This document shows positions 52,276 to 59,312 of a stretch of 64,000 nucleotides of DNA, piece after piece. The stretch lies in NCBI GenBank assembly GCA_934636265.1, contig CAKUAD010000006.1:1-64000 (forward strand), written 5' to 3'. The DNA is from an uncultured Flavobacterium sp. (GTDB lineage Bacteria > Bacteroidota > Bacteroidia > Flavobacteriales > Flavobacteriaceae). The notes beneath the pieces are model-generated. The model did no database searches. It had not been told where the DNA came from and saw only the letters and a program-made list of their open reading frames with translations. Both the position numbers and the translations under genes were made by a program. Every line of letters starts with the position of its first letter. Within the stretch, counting starts at the first letter, position 1.

Positions 52276-53811
52276 ATGAGATTCTTATCAGTCTTTGCAT
52301 TGGCCCTTATGATGATTCTAACCGCTTCATGTAAAAAGGAAACGGCCAAAGCCGATGTAAAATACGCCATTGACAGTACGTCATTTGACGGATTCTTTAA
52401 AAAATATCCTGACTTTAAACCCTACCAAAAGGAAATTATCGATTTGTACAAAAGCCAAAAATATGAGTACATCTGGTATTCAAAAGACGACGGACGGTCG
52501 GCGCTGGCCGATGTGCTTTACAACCGCGCCCGTCAGATTCAGGTAGAAGGCGTCGACACTCCGTTGCCTTATCGCGACGTCATCGAACCCATCATCGACA
52601 GCGAGTCGGACAAGCCCGATGCCGAACACGACATGCTTTTTAGCGGGATGTTCTTTTTCTATGCCAAAAACGTATTCCAGGGTCTTGATCCGCGCACCAG
52701 CCGTCAGTTGGGTTGGTATCTGCCGCGGCAAAAAGTAGCCTATGACGATTACCTGCTCCAACTTATCGATGATCCGGAAAAACTAGACGAAGGTCCGGAC
52801 GATCAAATCCAGCTGTATCGCGATCTTAAAAAGGCGCTCAACCACTACCGATCGATCGCGCAAAAAGGCGGTTGGCCAACGGTTGGTCTTCCTCAAGGCA
52901 AAAAAAACCTGAAACAAGGCGACAAAGGCCCTGAGGTCGTTATGCTTAAAAAGCGACTCCTGGCAACGCTGGAGTTTTCCGGTTCCGAATCTGACGTCTT
53001 TGATGCGTCACTCCACCAGGCAATAAAAGACTATCAAGCGCGCAACGGATTTACTGTTAATGGAATAGCGGATGCCGATATCATAAAATCCCTGAACATT
53101 CCGGTAGCTAACAGGATAAGAACGATTGTCGTCAACATGGAGCGCGCCCGATGGCTATCGCCTGAAATGGCCGATGGCGAAGAGTTCATTTCCGTCAACA
53201 TCCCGTCTTATAAAATGCGTTATGTCCGCGACGGTCAAACCGCTCTGGAATCAAACGTCGTGGTAGGAAAGGCTGCAAACCGTACCGTGGTTTTTAGCGG
53301 AATGATGAGCTATTTGGTTTTTAGTCCGTACTGGAACGTTCCCAAAAGCATTATTGAAAAGGAAATCAAGCCCGCCATCGACGCCGATCCGGATTATCTG
53401 GACAAGCACAACATGGAGTGGAATGACGGCAATGTACGCCAGCGCCCCGGGCCCGAGAACTCGCTGGGCCTTGTAAAATTCATGTTTCCAAATTCCAACA
53501 ACATCTACCTGCACGACACCCCGGCCAAAAGCCTGTTTAACCGCGAGGAAAGAGCGTTTAGCCACGGATGCGTCCGGGTGCAAAAAGCGCGGGAACTGGC
53601 CCGTGAAATTTTAAAGGACGACAAAAAATGGAATGCCAAAAAAATTGACGAAGCCATGAACTCGGGCAAGGAACAGCATTACACGCTAAATCGAAAAATC
53701 CCCGTGTACATTGCGTATTTCACTGCTATCGCCGACAAGGAAGGCCGCGTAGGTTTTTACGACGACATCTACAACCGCGATGCAAGGCTTGCGCGATTGC
53801 TTTACAATTGA
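52276..53811 (+). CDS. Murein L,D-transpeptidase, lipoprotein
   Basis: 511 residues. Lipobox LTASC (Cys17). Peptidoglycan-binding repeat at about residues 215-270 (GDKGPEVVMLKKRLL, KDYQARNGFTVNGIAD). YkuD-type catalytic domain C-terminal, with VVVGKAANRTVVF and the active-site His/Cys in REERAFSHGCVRVQKA. An N-terminal scaffold of about 200 residues marks the YcbB/LdtD-like class. It forms 3-3 cross-links or attaches proteins to peptidoglycan. Monocistronic. Confidence 0.92.
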   Translation: MRFLSVFALALMMILTASCKKETAKADVKYAIDSTSFDGFFKKYPDFKPYQKEIIDLYKSQKYEYIWYSKDDGRSALADVLYNRARQIQVEGVDTPLPYRDVIEPIIDSESDKPDAEHDMLFSGMFFFYAKNVFQGLDPRTSRQLGWYLPRQKVAYDDYLLQLIDDPEKLDEGPDDQIQLYRDLKKALNHYRSIAQKGGWPTVGLPQGKKNLKQGDKGPEVVMLKKRLLATLEFSGSESDVFDASLHQAIKDYQARNGFTVNGIADADIIKSLNIPVANRIRTIVVNMERARWLSPEMADGEEFISVNIPSYKMRYVRDGQTALESNVVVGKAANRTVVFSGMMSYLVFSPYWNVPKSIIEKEIKPAIDADPDYLDKHNMEWNDGNVRQRPGPENSLGLVKFMFPNSNNIYLHDTPAKSLFNREERAFSHGCVRVQKARELAREILKDDKKWNAKKIDEAMNSGKEQHYTLNRKIPVYIAYFTAIADKEGRVGFYDDIYNRDARLARLLYN

Positions 53812-53833
53812 TAGCTCCGGCCGTTGGGTTTTT

Positions 53834-54523
53834 TTATGGCATATCTTCCTGGAAAAATGAAACGGCCAGCCGCGCAAGTTCGTCGTGCGGAGCCTTTTCA
53901 AACGGATGTGGCGTTCCCGGCAGTACGAGAAGTCTTCCGTTTTGCAGTTGTCGGCTAATCTGCTCAGTCTCTTTAACCGATACGAGTTTGTCTTGATCAC
54001 CAACGGCAACACAAACCGGCGTGGTTACTTTGTTCCAATGATTACCCGGTAGCGGATGGTTTCCCAGTTCGGCCATGAAATCAGCCATATACAAAACGAG
54101 TTTTTCCCAATCTTCTTCATGACGCTTTTCCAAAAGCTGCGCAAAAGCCGGTACTTTTTCCTTAATCTTTTCCGGATCCAGCATTTTGGTTTCGCGGCTG
54201 GCAATCTCGGGAGTCCAGTTCCATTTGGTCGCAAACGTAAAAACGCGCTCCACCAGGTTGGGATATCGACGGGCGAATTCAACCCCTATGAAGCCGCCAA
54301 GACTGTAGCCAAAAAGGTATACGCGTTCCAGGTGATTGCGCTCAATAAAAAAGTATAGGTCGCGTACAAACAAATTAACAGAGAACGGTTCGTCCGGGGT
54401 TCGTCCGCCATGGCCCGAAAAAGGAAAAACCCAAACTTCATAATGCGCCCACAATTGCTGCTTCACGGCATCAAGTTCCCGCGCATCTCCCAGGGCGCCA
54501 TGTAATAGAACAAGGTTCTTCAT
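53834..54523 (-). CDS. Alpha/beta hydrolase
   Basis: 229 residues, no signal peptide. Oxyanion strand LVLLHGALGDARELD, nucleophile elbow LFGYSLGGFIG (GxSxG), Asp in VAVGDQDKLVSV and His in PGTPHPFEKAPH. The substrate is unknown; the small cap (about residues 115-165) is Glu/Lys-rich. The ATG is only four bases from the -7 box of a textbook promoter, so the mRNA may be leaderless. Confidence 0.85.
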   Translation of the reverse strand: MKNLVLLHGALGDARELDAVKQQLWAHYEVWVFPFSGHGGRTPDEPFSVNLFVRDLYFFIERNHLERVYLFGYSLGGFIGVEFARRYPNLVERVFTFATKWNWTPEIASRETKMLDPEKIKEKVPAFAQLLEKRHEEDWEKLVLYMADFMAELGNHPLPGNHWNKVTTPVCVAVGDQDKLVSVKETEQISRQLQNGRLLVLPGTPHPFEKAPHDELARLAVSFFQEDMP

Positions 54524-54527
54524 TTCT

Positions 54528-54558
54528 CAAATGTAGCAATCGGCTTAAAGTTTTGCAA
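54528..54558 (-). promoter_or_regulatory. Promoter TTG-N20-TACATTTG directly abutting the hydrolase ATG
   Basis: On the minus strand, TTG at 54558-54556 and TACATTTG at 54535-54528 are 20 bases apart, an ideal match. The ATG begins at 54523, where transcription should start. Confidence 0.65.
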
Positions 54559-54587
54559 AAGTGTTTTCCCTAAAAAATCATTTGTCA

Positions 54588-54595
54588 TAACTTTA
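54588..54595 (+). promoter_or_regulatory. -7-like box TAACTTTA for the structured RNA
   Basis: One mismatch to TAnnTTTG; it ends five bases before the 5' arm of the RNA's closing stem at 54601, the expected distance to a transcription start. Confidence 0.4.
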
Positions 54596-54600
54596 GGTAA

Positions 54601-54764
54601 TTGATTGCCGGTACGAAGATGACGGGTAGTCAGTTCGCCGAGGTAGCTGTAACGGGACGCATGCTTTCCACCCGTTCGTATGCAACATATCCCAACGCCC
54701 GGTTTTTCCGGGTCAGTAACACGGCGGGTCGGCAATCAACAAAGCCCCGGTTTGGGGCTTTTTT
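54601..54764 (+). ncRNA. Candidate structured non-coding RNA with own terminator
   Basis: The closing stem TTGATTGCCG (54601-54610) pairs perfectly with CGGCAATCAA (54730-54739), plus two wobble pairs inside. Internal helices that can be drawn: TGAC/GTCA (620-623/629-632), CGCCG/CGGCG (54636-54640/54722-54726), AACGGG/CCCGTT (651-656/671-676) and CCCGG/CCGGG (698-702/708-712). A terminator with stem AAAGCCCC/GGGGCTTT and T run follows at 54741-54764. No ORF fits inside. I see no hallmark of tmRNA, RNase P, SRP RNA or a riboswitch I know; a 6S-type RNA or new class is possible. Confidence 0.6.
54741..54764 (+). terminator. Terminator of the structured RNA
   Basis: Eight-bp stem AAAGCCCC/GGGGCTTT (54741-54748, 54754-54761), GGTTT loop and T run. 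Confidence 0.92.
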
Positions 54765-54857
54765 CATTTTAATAGTGTAAAGTGTTCATCGTCATGATGT
54801 AAATCGCGCTGGTTTTGCATTAATTAAATTTAGATTGATAAAAATCAAATTGAAACT

Positions 54858-55055
54858 ATGATGGAAAAGAAACATGAGAAATCAAATGAAACTCGTTGGG
54901 ACCCCGAACGTCAGCGGTATACTCAGTCAGGCGACGGCATAATCGACGACCGCCAGACACACGACCGGGACATGGCCAATGATTCCGGAACAATTCCGGA
55001 CGAAACAGCCCGAAAGGAAGACGGCAGCCTTACACAGGATGTCGACCCAACATAA
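54858..55055 (+). CDS. Small hydrophilic acidic/basic protein
   Basis: 65 residues with no hydrophobic stretch; nearly all residues are polar (Asp, Glu, Lys, Arg, Thr, Gln). Probably disordered, like small stress or hydrophilin-type proteins. It starts with two ATGs (MM). It lies 93 bases after the RNA terminator, so a link to the RNA is possible but not shown. Compare the protein at 58972, of similar character but unrelated sequence. Confidence 0.6.
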   Translation: MMEKKHEKSNETRWDPERQRYTQSGDGIIDDRQTHDRDMANDSGTIPDETARKEDGSLTQDVDPT

Positions 55056-55322
55056 AAACGTTCCCAAATACTGGAACGGATGTAGTTTTGCCTGCGATGC
55101 GGCGTGGGATTTATAACATAGACTGACCGATTCCGTAATCTGTTGACCGAATGTCGCGGAATCTTATACTTTTAACCTGATGATTGTGTAAAATGGCTAC
55201 CAAAATCATGTAAATCCGTGCTTTGCTTTCAGGTTAATTTTGAAAGTATTCCTGTCACCTTAGCAAGTGTTATCATTCCCGAGTCGTAAGATTTTAAAAA
55301 GTTGAACAATTATTTGGCGCCA
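55056..55322. other. Intergenic spacer
   Basis: About 270 bases without an ORF I can support. It contains a 7-bp inverted repeat GATTCCG/CGGAATC (55129-55135, 55157-55163) and twin TGACCGA motifs near it. No promoter box with both elements was found. Confidence 0.4.
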
Positions 55323-55547
55323 ATGCAACATACCATGACCACTGCCGAAATCATCTCGACCCTTAAACAGACGCCGTATAAATACACCTATGCGGCCAAA
55401 GTTTACGACTATTTAAAAAAAGATAAGGACGGAGATGCCCATGAAATCATCGACCAGTTGCGGTTGCAGATGATTGATCCGGCCAACGCCGACATCTCCC
55501 GTCCCATAAGGGAAGTGCTCAAAAACTTTAGGATAGGAACATTTTAG
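55323..55547 (+). CDS. Small conserved helical protein
   Basis: 74 residues from the ATG at 55323; an ATG at 55335 (MTTAEIISTLKQTPYKY) is equally plausible, and the frame is open to a TTG at 55302. Polar and helical, with YAAKVYDYLKKDKDGDAHEI and SRPIREVLKNFRIGTF. No domain known to me. Convergent with the glutathione peroxidase gene, with 11 bases between stops. Confidence 0.6.
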   Translation: MQHTMTTAEIISTLKQTPYKYTYAAKVYDYLKKDKDGDAHEIIDQLRLQMIDPANADISRPIREVLKNFRIGTF

Positions 55548-55558
55548 GGATGGGGCTC

Positions 55559-56038
55559 CTAAAGGATACTTTCAATGTAATCCTGCATCTTTTGCGGTGT
55601 GGTGACCGGCGAAAATCGCTTGACGGCATACCCTTTCTTATCGATCACGAATTTGGTGAAATTCCATTTGACACGCCTCGAATACAAAAATCCGCGGAGC
55701 TTGCGGGTCAGGAATTTAAATATCGGATGCGCATTACGTCCGTTTACGTCAACCTTTTCAAACATCGGGAAACTTACCCCATAATTCACCCGACAGAATT
55801 CACTGATCTCGCCTGAATCTCCGGGTTCCTGCGCGCCAAACTGATTGCACGGAAACCCAAGCACTACCAGTCCGCGGTCTTTGTACTTTTGGTAGAGTTC
55901 CTCCAGGCCTTTGTATTGGGGCGTCAGCCCGCATTTGCTTGCAGTATTCACCACAATAATGGTTTTGCCGCGGTATTGGTCCATACTTTCCGGTTGTCCG
56001 TTTAACCGCGTGGCCTGCAAATCGTAAAAACTTTTCAT
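55559..56038 (-). CDS. Glutathione peroxidase-family (Cys-type) peroxidase
   Basis: 159 residues. Peroxidatic Cys in NTASKCGLTPQYKGLE replaces the selenocysteine of animal enzymes. The Gln/Trp-type active-site blocks are visible as GFPCNQFGAQEPG and a VKWNFTKFV segment. The Cys in FPCNQF is conserved in thioredoxin-dependent members. It reduces hydroperoxides, in this group usually with thioredoxin. No signal peptide. A -7 box TACCTTTG lies at 56059-56052. Confidence 0.92.
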   Translation of the reverse strand: MKSFYDLQATRLNGQPESMDQYRGKTIIVVNTASKCGLTPQYKGLEELYQKYKDRGLVVLGFPCNQFGAQEPGDSGEISEFCRVNYGVSFPMFEKVDVNGRNAHPIFKFLTRKLRGFLYSRRVKWNFTKFVIDKKGYAVKRFSPVTTPQKMQDYIESIL

Positions 56039-56098
56039 AACAATGTTTAGCCAAAGGTATCTCTTTGGTGTTCAACCTGCAGCCGTTTTAATATTACA

Positions 56099-57430
56099 CT
56101 AACGATTGTTCAGCACAAGCACCTGGTCAGGATTAGCTGCTGCAAAGGAGAGCGCCAGCCTTACCATGTAGGGTGAACTTTTATACGGCGTAAGAAGTTC
56201 TCGGATTGATTCCGGTTCAATGTTTTGCGCCGTGTAACCCATGCCGTAAAACACGCCATCGTCAATGAGGATGCAGCTTTGTTCGTCTTCATGCCGGCCT
56301 TTGTCGGTAATCAGCAGTGAAGGTTGTTTTTGGGAGATGTAATCGCGGGCGCGGGCCACTTTGGCGTTATGCGCTTCAACTTGCGGATAATCGGCGGCAG
56401 CAAATTCCCGTTCCTGGACGCCGTAATGACAAAACCGCTGATCGATCCCAAACGCCTCCGACAGTTCCCGCAGTCCGGAAATCGCCTCGTACAACGAATG
56501 ATAGGTTCGCAAACCCTTTTGATGTCGCGAAAATCTCCCGACGGCCAGGTGCTGATGACCGCTGCGTGCCTCGTACGCAAACAACCCAAATCTGGGTTCA
56601 AACCGTTTGAGGGCGCGGTTGTGAATGGGCCAGTAGCGCTGTATTTGGGAACATTCCAGCAAAAGCGCCATCAGGTTGGTAGCGCAAACATCAAATGAAA
56701 TGGCGTGGATCTCGCGCAAAAAATCCTGGCGTCGCGCCGATGTGTTTTGCCCTGAAAAGTGTTGGGTAACACGCTTTTTCAGGTGGATTGCCTTGCCAAT
56801 ATAGATGATGGTTCCGGCCTTGTCGTAAAAATAATAAACCCCCGGAAGCGTCGGGAGTGCGTTGAAATCTTCCGGCGGGAGGTTGGGCGGGAGGCTTTGG
56901 GTAACCGCGCGCGTCATGCCTGAAATGGCTTCCGGATTTTTGTTCAGCAGATGTTCAAGGATCTCAAGGGCGGCGCGGGCATCGCTTCCGGCCCGGTGAA
57001 GGACGGATCGCTCAATGGACAACTCCCGGCATAGATTGGTCAAACTGTATGACGCAAGTCCCGGAATGATTTGTCTTGCCGCCCGCATCGTACACAACTT
57101 TTTGGACGAAAGTTCCAGCCCGCAACCGGCAAGTTCACTCTTTAGAAAGGTATAATCAAAGTTGACGTTGTGCGCCACAAAGATGCGCCCTGAAAGCAAA
57201 TTGAATACGGTTGGTGCCACTTCGTCAAATGTAGGTGCCGTCCGTACCAGATCATCATCAATTCCCGTAAGCGCCGTGATGCTTCGCGGAATGGGTTGCC
57301 GGGGATTCACAGGAGTTTCCCAGAAATCTATCAGCCGCCTTCCGTCGTATATCGCCACGGCAATTTCCGTAATCCGATGCCCCTTCGCGTGGCTTCCGGT
57401 GGTTTCGATATCGACGACGGCAAATTCCAT
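56099..57430 (-). CDS. DnaQ-type exonuclease fused to a GIY-YIG nuclease domain
   Basis: 443 residues. The N-terminal DEDDh 3'-5' exonuclease (1-170) shows FAVVDIETTGSHAKGHRITEIA, FVAHNVNFDYTFLKSEL and LHRAGSDARAALEIL. A GIY-YIG domain follows (about 195-275: LPGVYYFYDKAGTIIYIGKAIHLKKRVTQHF), then a UvrC/Cho-like C-terminal part. Such fusions resemble Cho/UvrC combined with DNA polymerase III epsilon and are thought to act in DNA repair. The -7 box TATTTTTG (57442-57435) is four bases from the ATG. Confidence 0.88.
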   Translation of the reverse strand: MEFAVVDIETTGSHAKGHRITEIAVAIYDGRRLIDFWETPVNPRQPIPRSITALTGIDDDLVRTAPTFDEVAPTVFNLLSGRIFVAHNVNFDYTFLKSELAGCGLELSSKKLCTMRAARQIIPGLASYSLTNLCRELSIERSVLHRAGSDARAALEILEHLLNKNPEAISGMTRAVTQSLPPNLPPEDFNALPTLPGVYYFYDKAGTIIYIGKAIHLKKRVTQHFSGQNTSARRQDFLREIHAISFDVCATNLMALLLECSQIQRYWPIHNRALKRFEPRFGLFAYEARSGHQHLAVGRFSRHQKGLRTYHSLYEAISGLRELSEAFGIDQRFCHYGVQEREFAAADYPQVEAHNAKVARARDYISQKQPSLLITDKGRHEDEQSCILIDDGVFYGMGYTAQNIEPESIRELLTPYKSSPYMVRLALSFAAANPDQVLVLNNR

Positions 57431-57434
57431 ACTA

Positions 57435-57442
57435 CAAAAATA
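57435..57442 (-). promoter_or_regulatory. -7 box TATTTTTG four bases before an ATG
   Basis: The minus-strand box ends at 57435; the exonuclease ATG begins at 57430. No TTG at the right distance upstream. Confidence 0.45.
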
Positions 57443-57501
57443 CGAATGCGGTCAACGATTTTAAATTAAATCCGCCAAACGTGTAAACCTGCGCCCTAAT
57501 G

Positions 57502-57536
57502 TTGTAAATCCACCGTTTTTCATCGCCCTAGATTTG
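57502..57536 (+). promoter_or_regulatory. Promoter TTG-N24-TAGATTTG for the YciE/YciF-like gene
   Basis: TTG 57502-57504 and TAGATTTG 57529-57536; spacing is slightly long. The ATG is at 57564. Confidence 0.5.
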
Positions 57537-57563
57537 TCATATCAACTTTAAAAAACATCAGTT

Positions 57564-58148
57564 ATGCCAACTATAGCCAAAAAAAGTACCAGCTCGAAAA
57601 CCGCGTCCAAGACAACAACCCGCGGAACCGTAAAACCAAAATCGACTGCGGCCGATGGACTTCGCGAACTTTTTATCGATTCGCTAAAAGACATTTATTG
57701 GGCCGAGAAAGCCCTGACCAAGGCGCTCCCCAAAATGGCCAAGAATGCCACGACCAAAAAACTCGTTGAGGCAATCGACGAACACCTGGCCGTAACCGAG
57801 GAACAGGTTTCTCGACTCGAAAAAGTATTTGAAGCCATCGGGGAAAAGGCAACCGCCAAAAAATGCGAGGCCATGGATGGTCTGATTACCGAGGGCGAAG
57901 ACATGCTTAAGGAAACAGAGCCCGGACCGGTTCGCGACGCGGCCATCATATCGGCTTCGCAAAAAATAGAGCACTATGAGATTGCCACCTACGGAACCCT
58001 TGCGGCATTTGCCCGGACCTTGGGCGAGGATGAGGCAGTGTCGCTGTTGGAGGCCACCCTGCAGGAGGAAAAGGACGCCGACAAGACCCTTACGGAGGCC
58101 GCTTATAACGACATCAATTTTGAAGCCGCCAACGAGACCGATGCTTAA
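57564..58148 (+). CDS. Ferritin-like DUF892 (YciE/YciF family) protein
   Basis: 194 residues. A Lys/Thr/Ser-rich N-terminal tail (about 30 residues) precedes the DUF892 four-helix bundle: LRELFIDSLKDIYWAEKALTKALPKMA, VEAIDEHLAVTEEQVSRLEKVFE, KIEHYEIATYGTLAAFA and LLEATLQEEKDADKTL. Glu and His residues in helix-paired positions (EHLAVTEEQ, EHYE) could bind a di-iron site as in ferritin-like proteins. Homologues are induced by general stress. Own promoter and terminator. Confidence 0.92.
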   Translation: MPTIAKKSTSSKTASKTTTRGTVKPKSTAADGLRELFIDSLKDIYWAEKALTKALPKMAKNATTKKLVEAIDEHLAVTEEQVSRLEKVFEAIGEKATAKKCEAMDGLITEGEDMLKETEPGPVRDAAIISASQKIEHYEIATYGTLAAFARTLGEDEAVSLLEATLQEEKDADKTLTEAAYNDINFEAANETDA

Positions 58149-58164
58149 ACCAACCTTGAATAAA

Positions 58165-58188
58165 GCCTGCTCCGGCAGGTTTTTTTCT
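58165..58188 (+). terminator. Terminator after the YciE/YciF-like gene
   Basis: Stem CCTGC/GCAGG (58166-58170, 58175-58179) with TCCG loop, extended by a G-T pair, then T run. Confidence 0.9.
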
Positions 58189-58202
58189 TAAACCCCAACC
58201 AC

Positions 58203-58706
58203 ATGAGATCACAAGTAGCATATTGTGCCAGGACATTGGCTGAATTGGGTTATTCGATAGCCTTTGTCGAGAGCGCATCGGCGGGACGGCTCAGTTATGA
58301 ATTTTCAAAAACTGAACATTCAGGCGATGTTCTTAAAGGCGGATTGATTTGCTACGATGTGAGTTTCAAGCAGCAATTGTTGGGGATTCCGGCGGGATTG
58401 ATCGATACCTTTACCCCTGAATCGCCCGAGGTCACCAAAGCCATGGCGGTAATCTTTGCGCGCCACCATGAAGTTGACGTTTGCGTTGCCCTGACCGGTC
58501 TTGCAAAGCCGGGGGGCAGTGAAACACCTCAAAAGCCGGTAGGGACCGTCTTTGTACACGGCGTTTTTCCCGGAATAGAGGTCTCGCGCCGGTGGGAATT
58601 CCAGGGAACGCCTGAGGAAGTCATTGAACAGGCCGTCGCATCGACCGCGCAGTTGATAACCGATACCCTTACTTATAAAAAACCGATAGATACAGACACA
58701 CGGTAG
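58203..58706 (+). CDS. CinA C-terminal family protein (PncC-like amidohydrolase)
   Basis: 167 residues. CinA-C domain alone: SIAFVESASAGRLSYEFS, SGDVLKGGLICYDVSFKQQLLGI and VALTGLAKPGGSETPQKPVGTVFV. Stand-alone members hydrolyse nicotinamide mononucleotide to nicotinic acid mononucleotide in NAD recycling. The usual ESxTGG motif reads ESASAG here, so activity should be treated with caution. Its TAG is followed in the same frame by an alcohol dehydrogenase remnant. Confidence 0.85.
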   Translation: MRSQVAYCARTLAELGYSIAFVESASAGRLSYEFSKTEHSGDVLKGGLICYDVSFKQQLLGIPAGLIDTFTPESPEVTKAMAVIFARHHEVDVCVALTGLAKPGGSETPQKPVGTVFVHGVFPGIEVSRRWEFQGTPEEVIEQAVASTAQLITDTLTYKKPIDTDTR

Positions 58707-58882
58707 TATTTTGCGTTCAAAAAGTACGTCGACAAACTTTTGGAGTACATGGTAAGTGGGCGTGTCAAACTCGACGACGTCATCAGCCACCGCTTGCCGT
58801 TAAAGGGGGTATCCCATGCTATAGCATCTTTGAGAAAAAAGAAGATAACGGTACCAACGTTGTTCCGGATCCCCGGACCTGA
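58707..58882 (+). pseudogene. Frameshifted C-terminal remnant of a Zn-dependent alcohol dehydrogenase
   Basis: Directly after the CinA stop, in the same frame, the sequence reads FKKYVDKLLEYM and VKLDDVISHRLPLKGVSHA, the C-terminal pattern of zinc alcohol/formaldehyde dehydrogenases. Near 58818-58820 one base is missing: in the shifted frame it continues as YSIFEKKEDNGTNVV, the expected family ending. The N-terminal 320 or so residues are absent. Clearly a decayed fragment left by a deletion or insertion event. Confidence 0.7.
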
Positions 58883-58971
58883 AAAAAGTATAAACGTCTA
58901 ACCAAATGATGTAAAACTTGCCCTTAATGCCTTAATACCTTGTATTTTATTAACCTTTAAATATATTTATT

Positions 58972-59265
58972 ATGAACAATCAGAAAAATAACCGTCGGAA
59001 TGACCATCAAGGTCGGGACATGCAGTCCAATCCAAATTTTCAGCAGCGCGAGGGCATGAATGCCGGATCGCGTGAACATGACAATGAAGCCAGGAACGCC
59101 GGATGGCGTGATACTGAGCACCGCGACCGCCAAGGCACTTCCCGCACCGACGGAACCGAGGAGGCTCATCTGGGCCAGCGCGATACTGATCGTGATCAGG
59201 ACCGTTATGCCGGAAGCCGTGAGCAAGAGAATTTGCGCGATCAAAACGATATGGGGACGCCCTAA
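58972..59265 (+). CDS. Very hydrophilic Arg/Asp/Gly/Gln-rich protein
   Basis: 97 residues with no hydrophobic core; Asn, Gln, Arg, Asp, Gly and Glu dominate. Imperfect motifs recur (AGSREHDNEARNAGWRD and later YAGSREQENLRDQND). Likely disordered; resembles small hydrophilin-like stress proteins found in Flavobacteria. It has its own terminator. Upstream AT-rich DNA has TACCTTG (one mismatch to a -7 box). Confidence 0.65.
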   Translation: MNNQKNNRRNDHQGRDMQSNPNFQQREGMNAGSREHDNEARNAGWRDTEHRDRQGTSRTDGTEEAHLGQRDTDRDQDRYAGSREQENLRDQNDMGTP

Positions 59266-59284
59266 CGGTTAACCATCGGTAAAG

Positions 59285-59312
59285 AAGGAGGCTAAGGCTT
59301 CCTTTTTTTTTA
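59285..59312 (+). terminator. Terminator after the hydrophilic protein gene
   Basis: Stem AAGGAGGC/GGCTTCCTT-type (59285-59292, 59297-59304, one G-T pair), TAAG loop, T8. Overlaps the stop of the convergent SDR gene. Confidence 0.85.

Noticed and set aside
54520-54735. 71-codon minus-strand frame over the RNA candidate
   Set aside because: Starts inside the inverted-repeat structure, overlaps the hydrolase start and promoter, and looks random.
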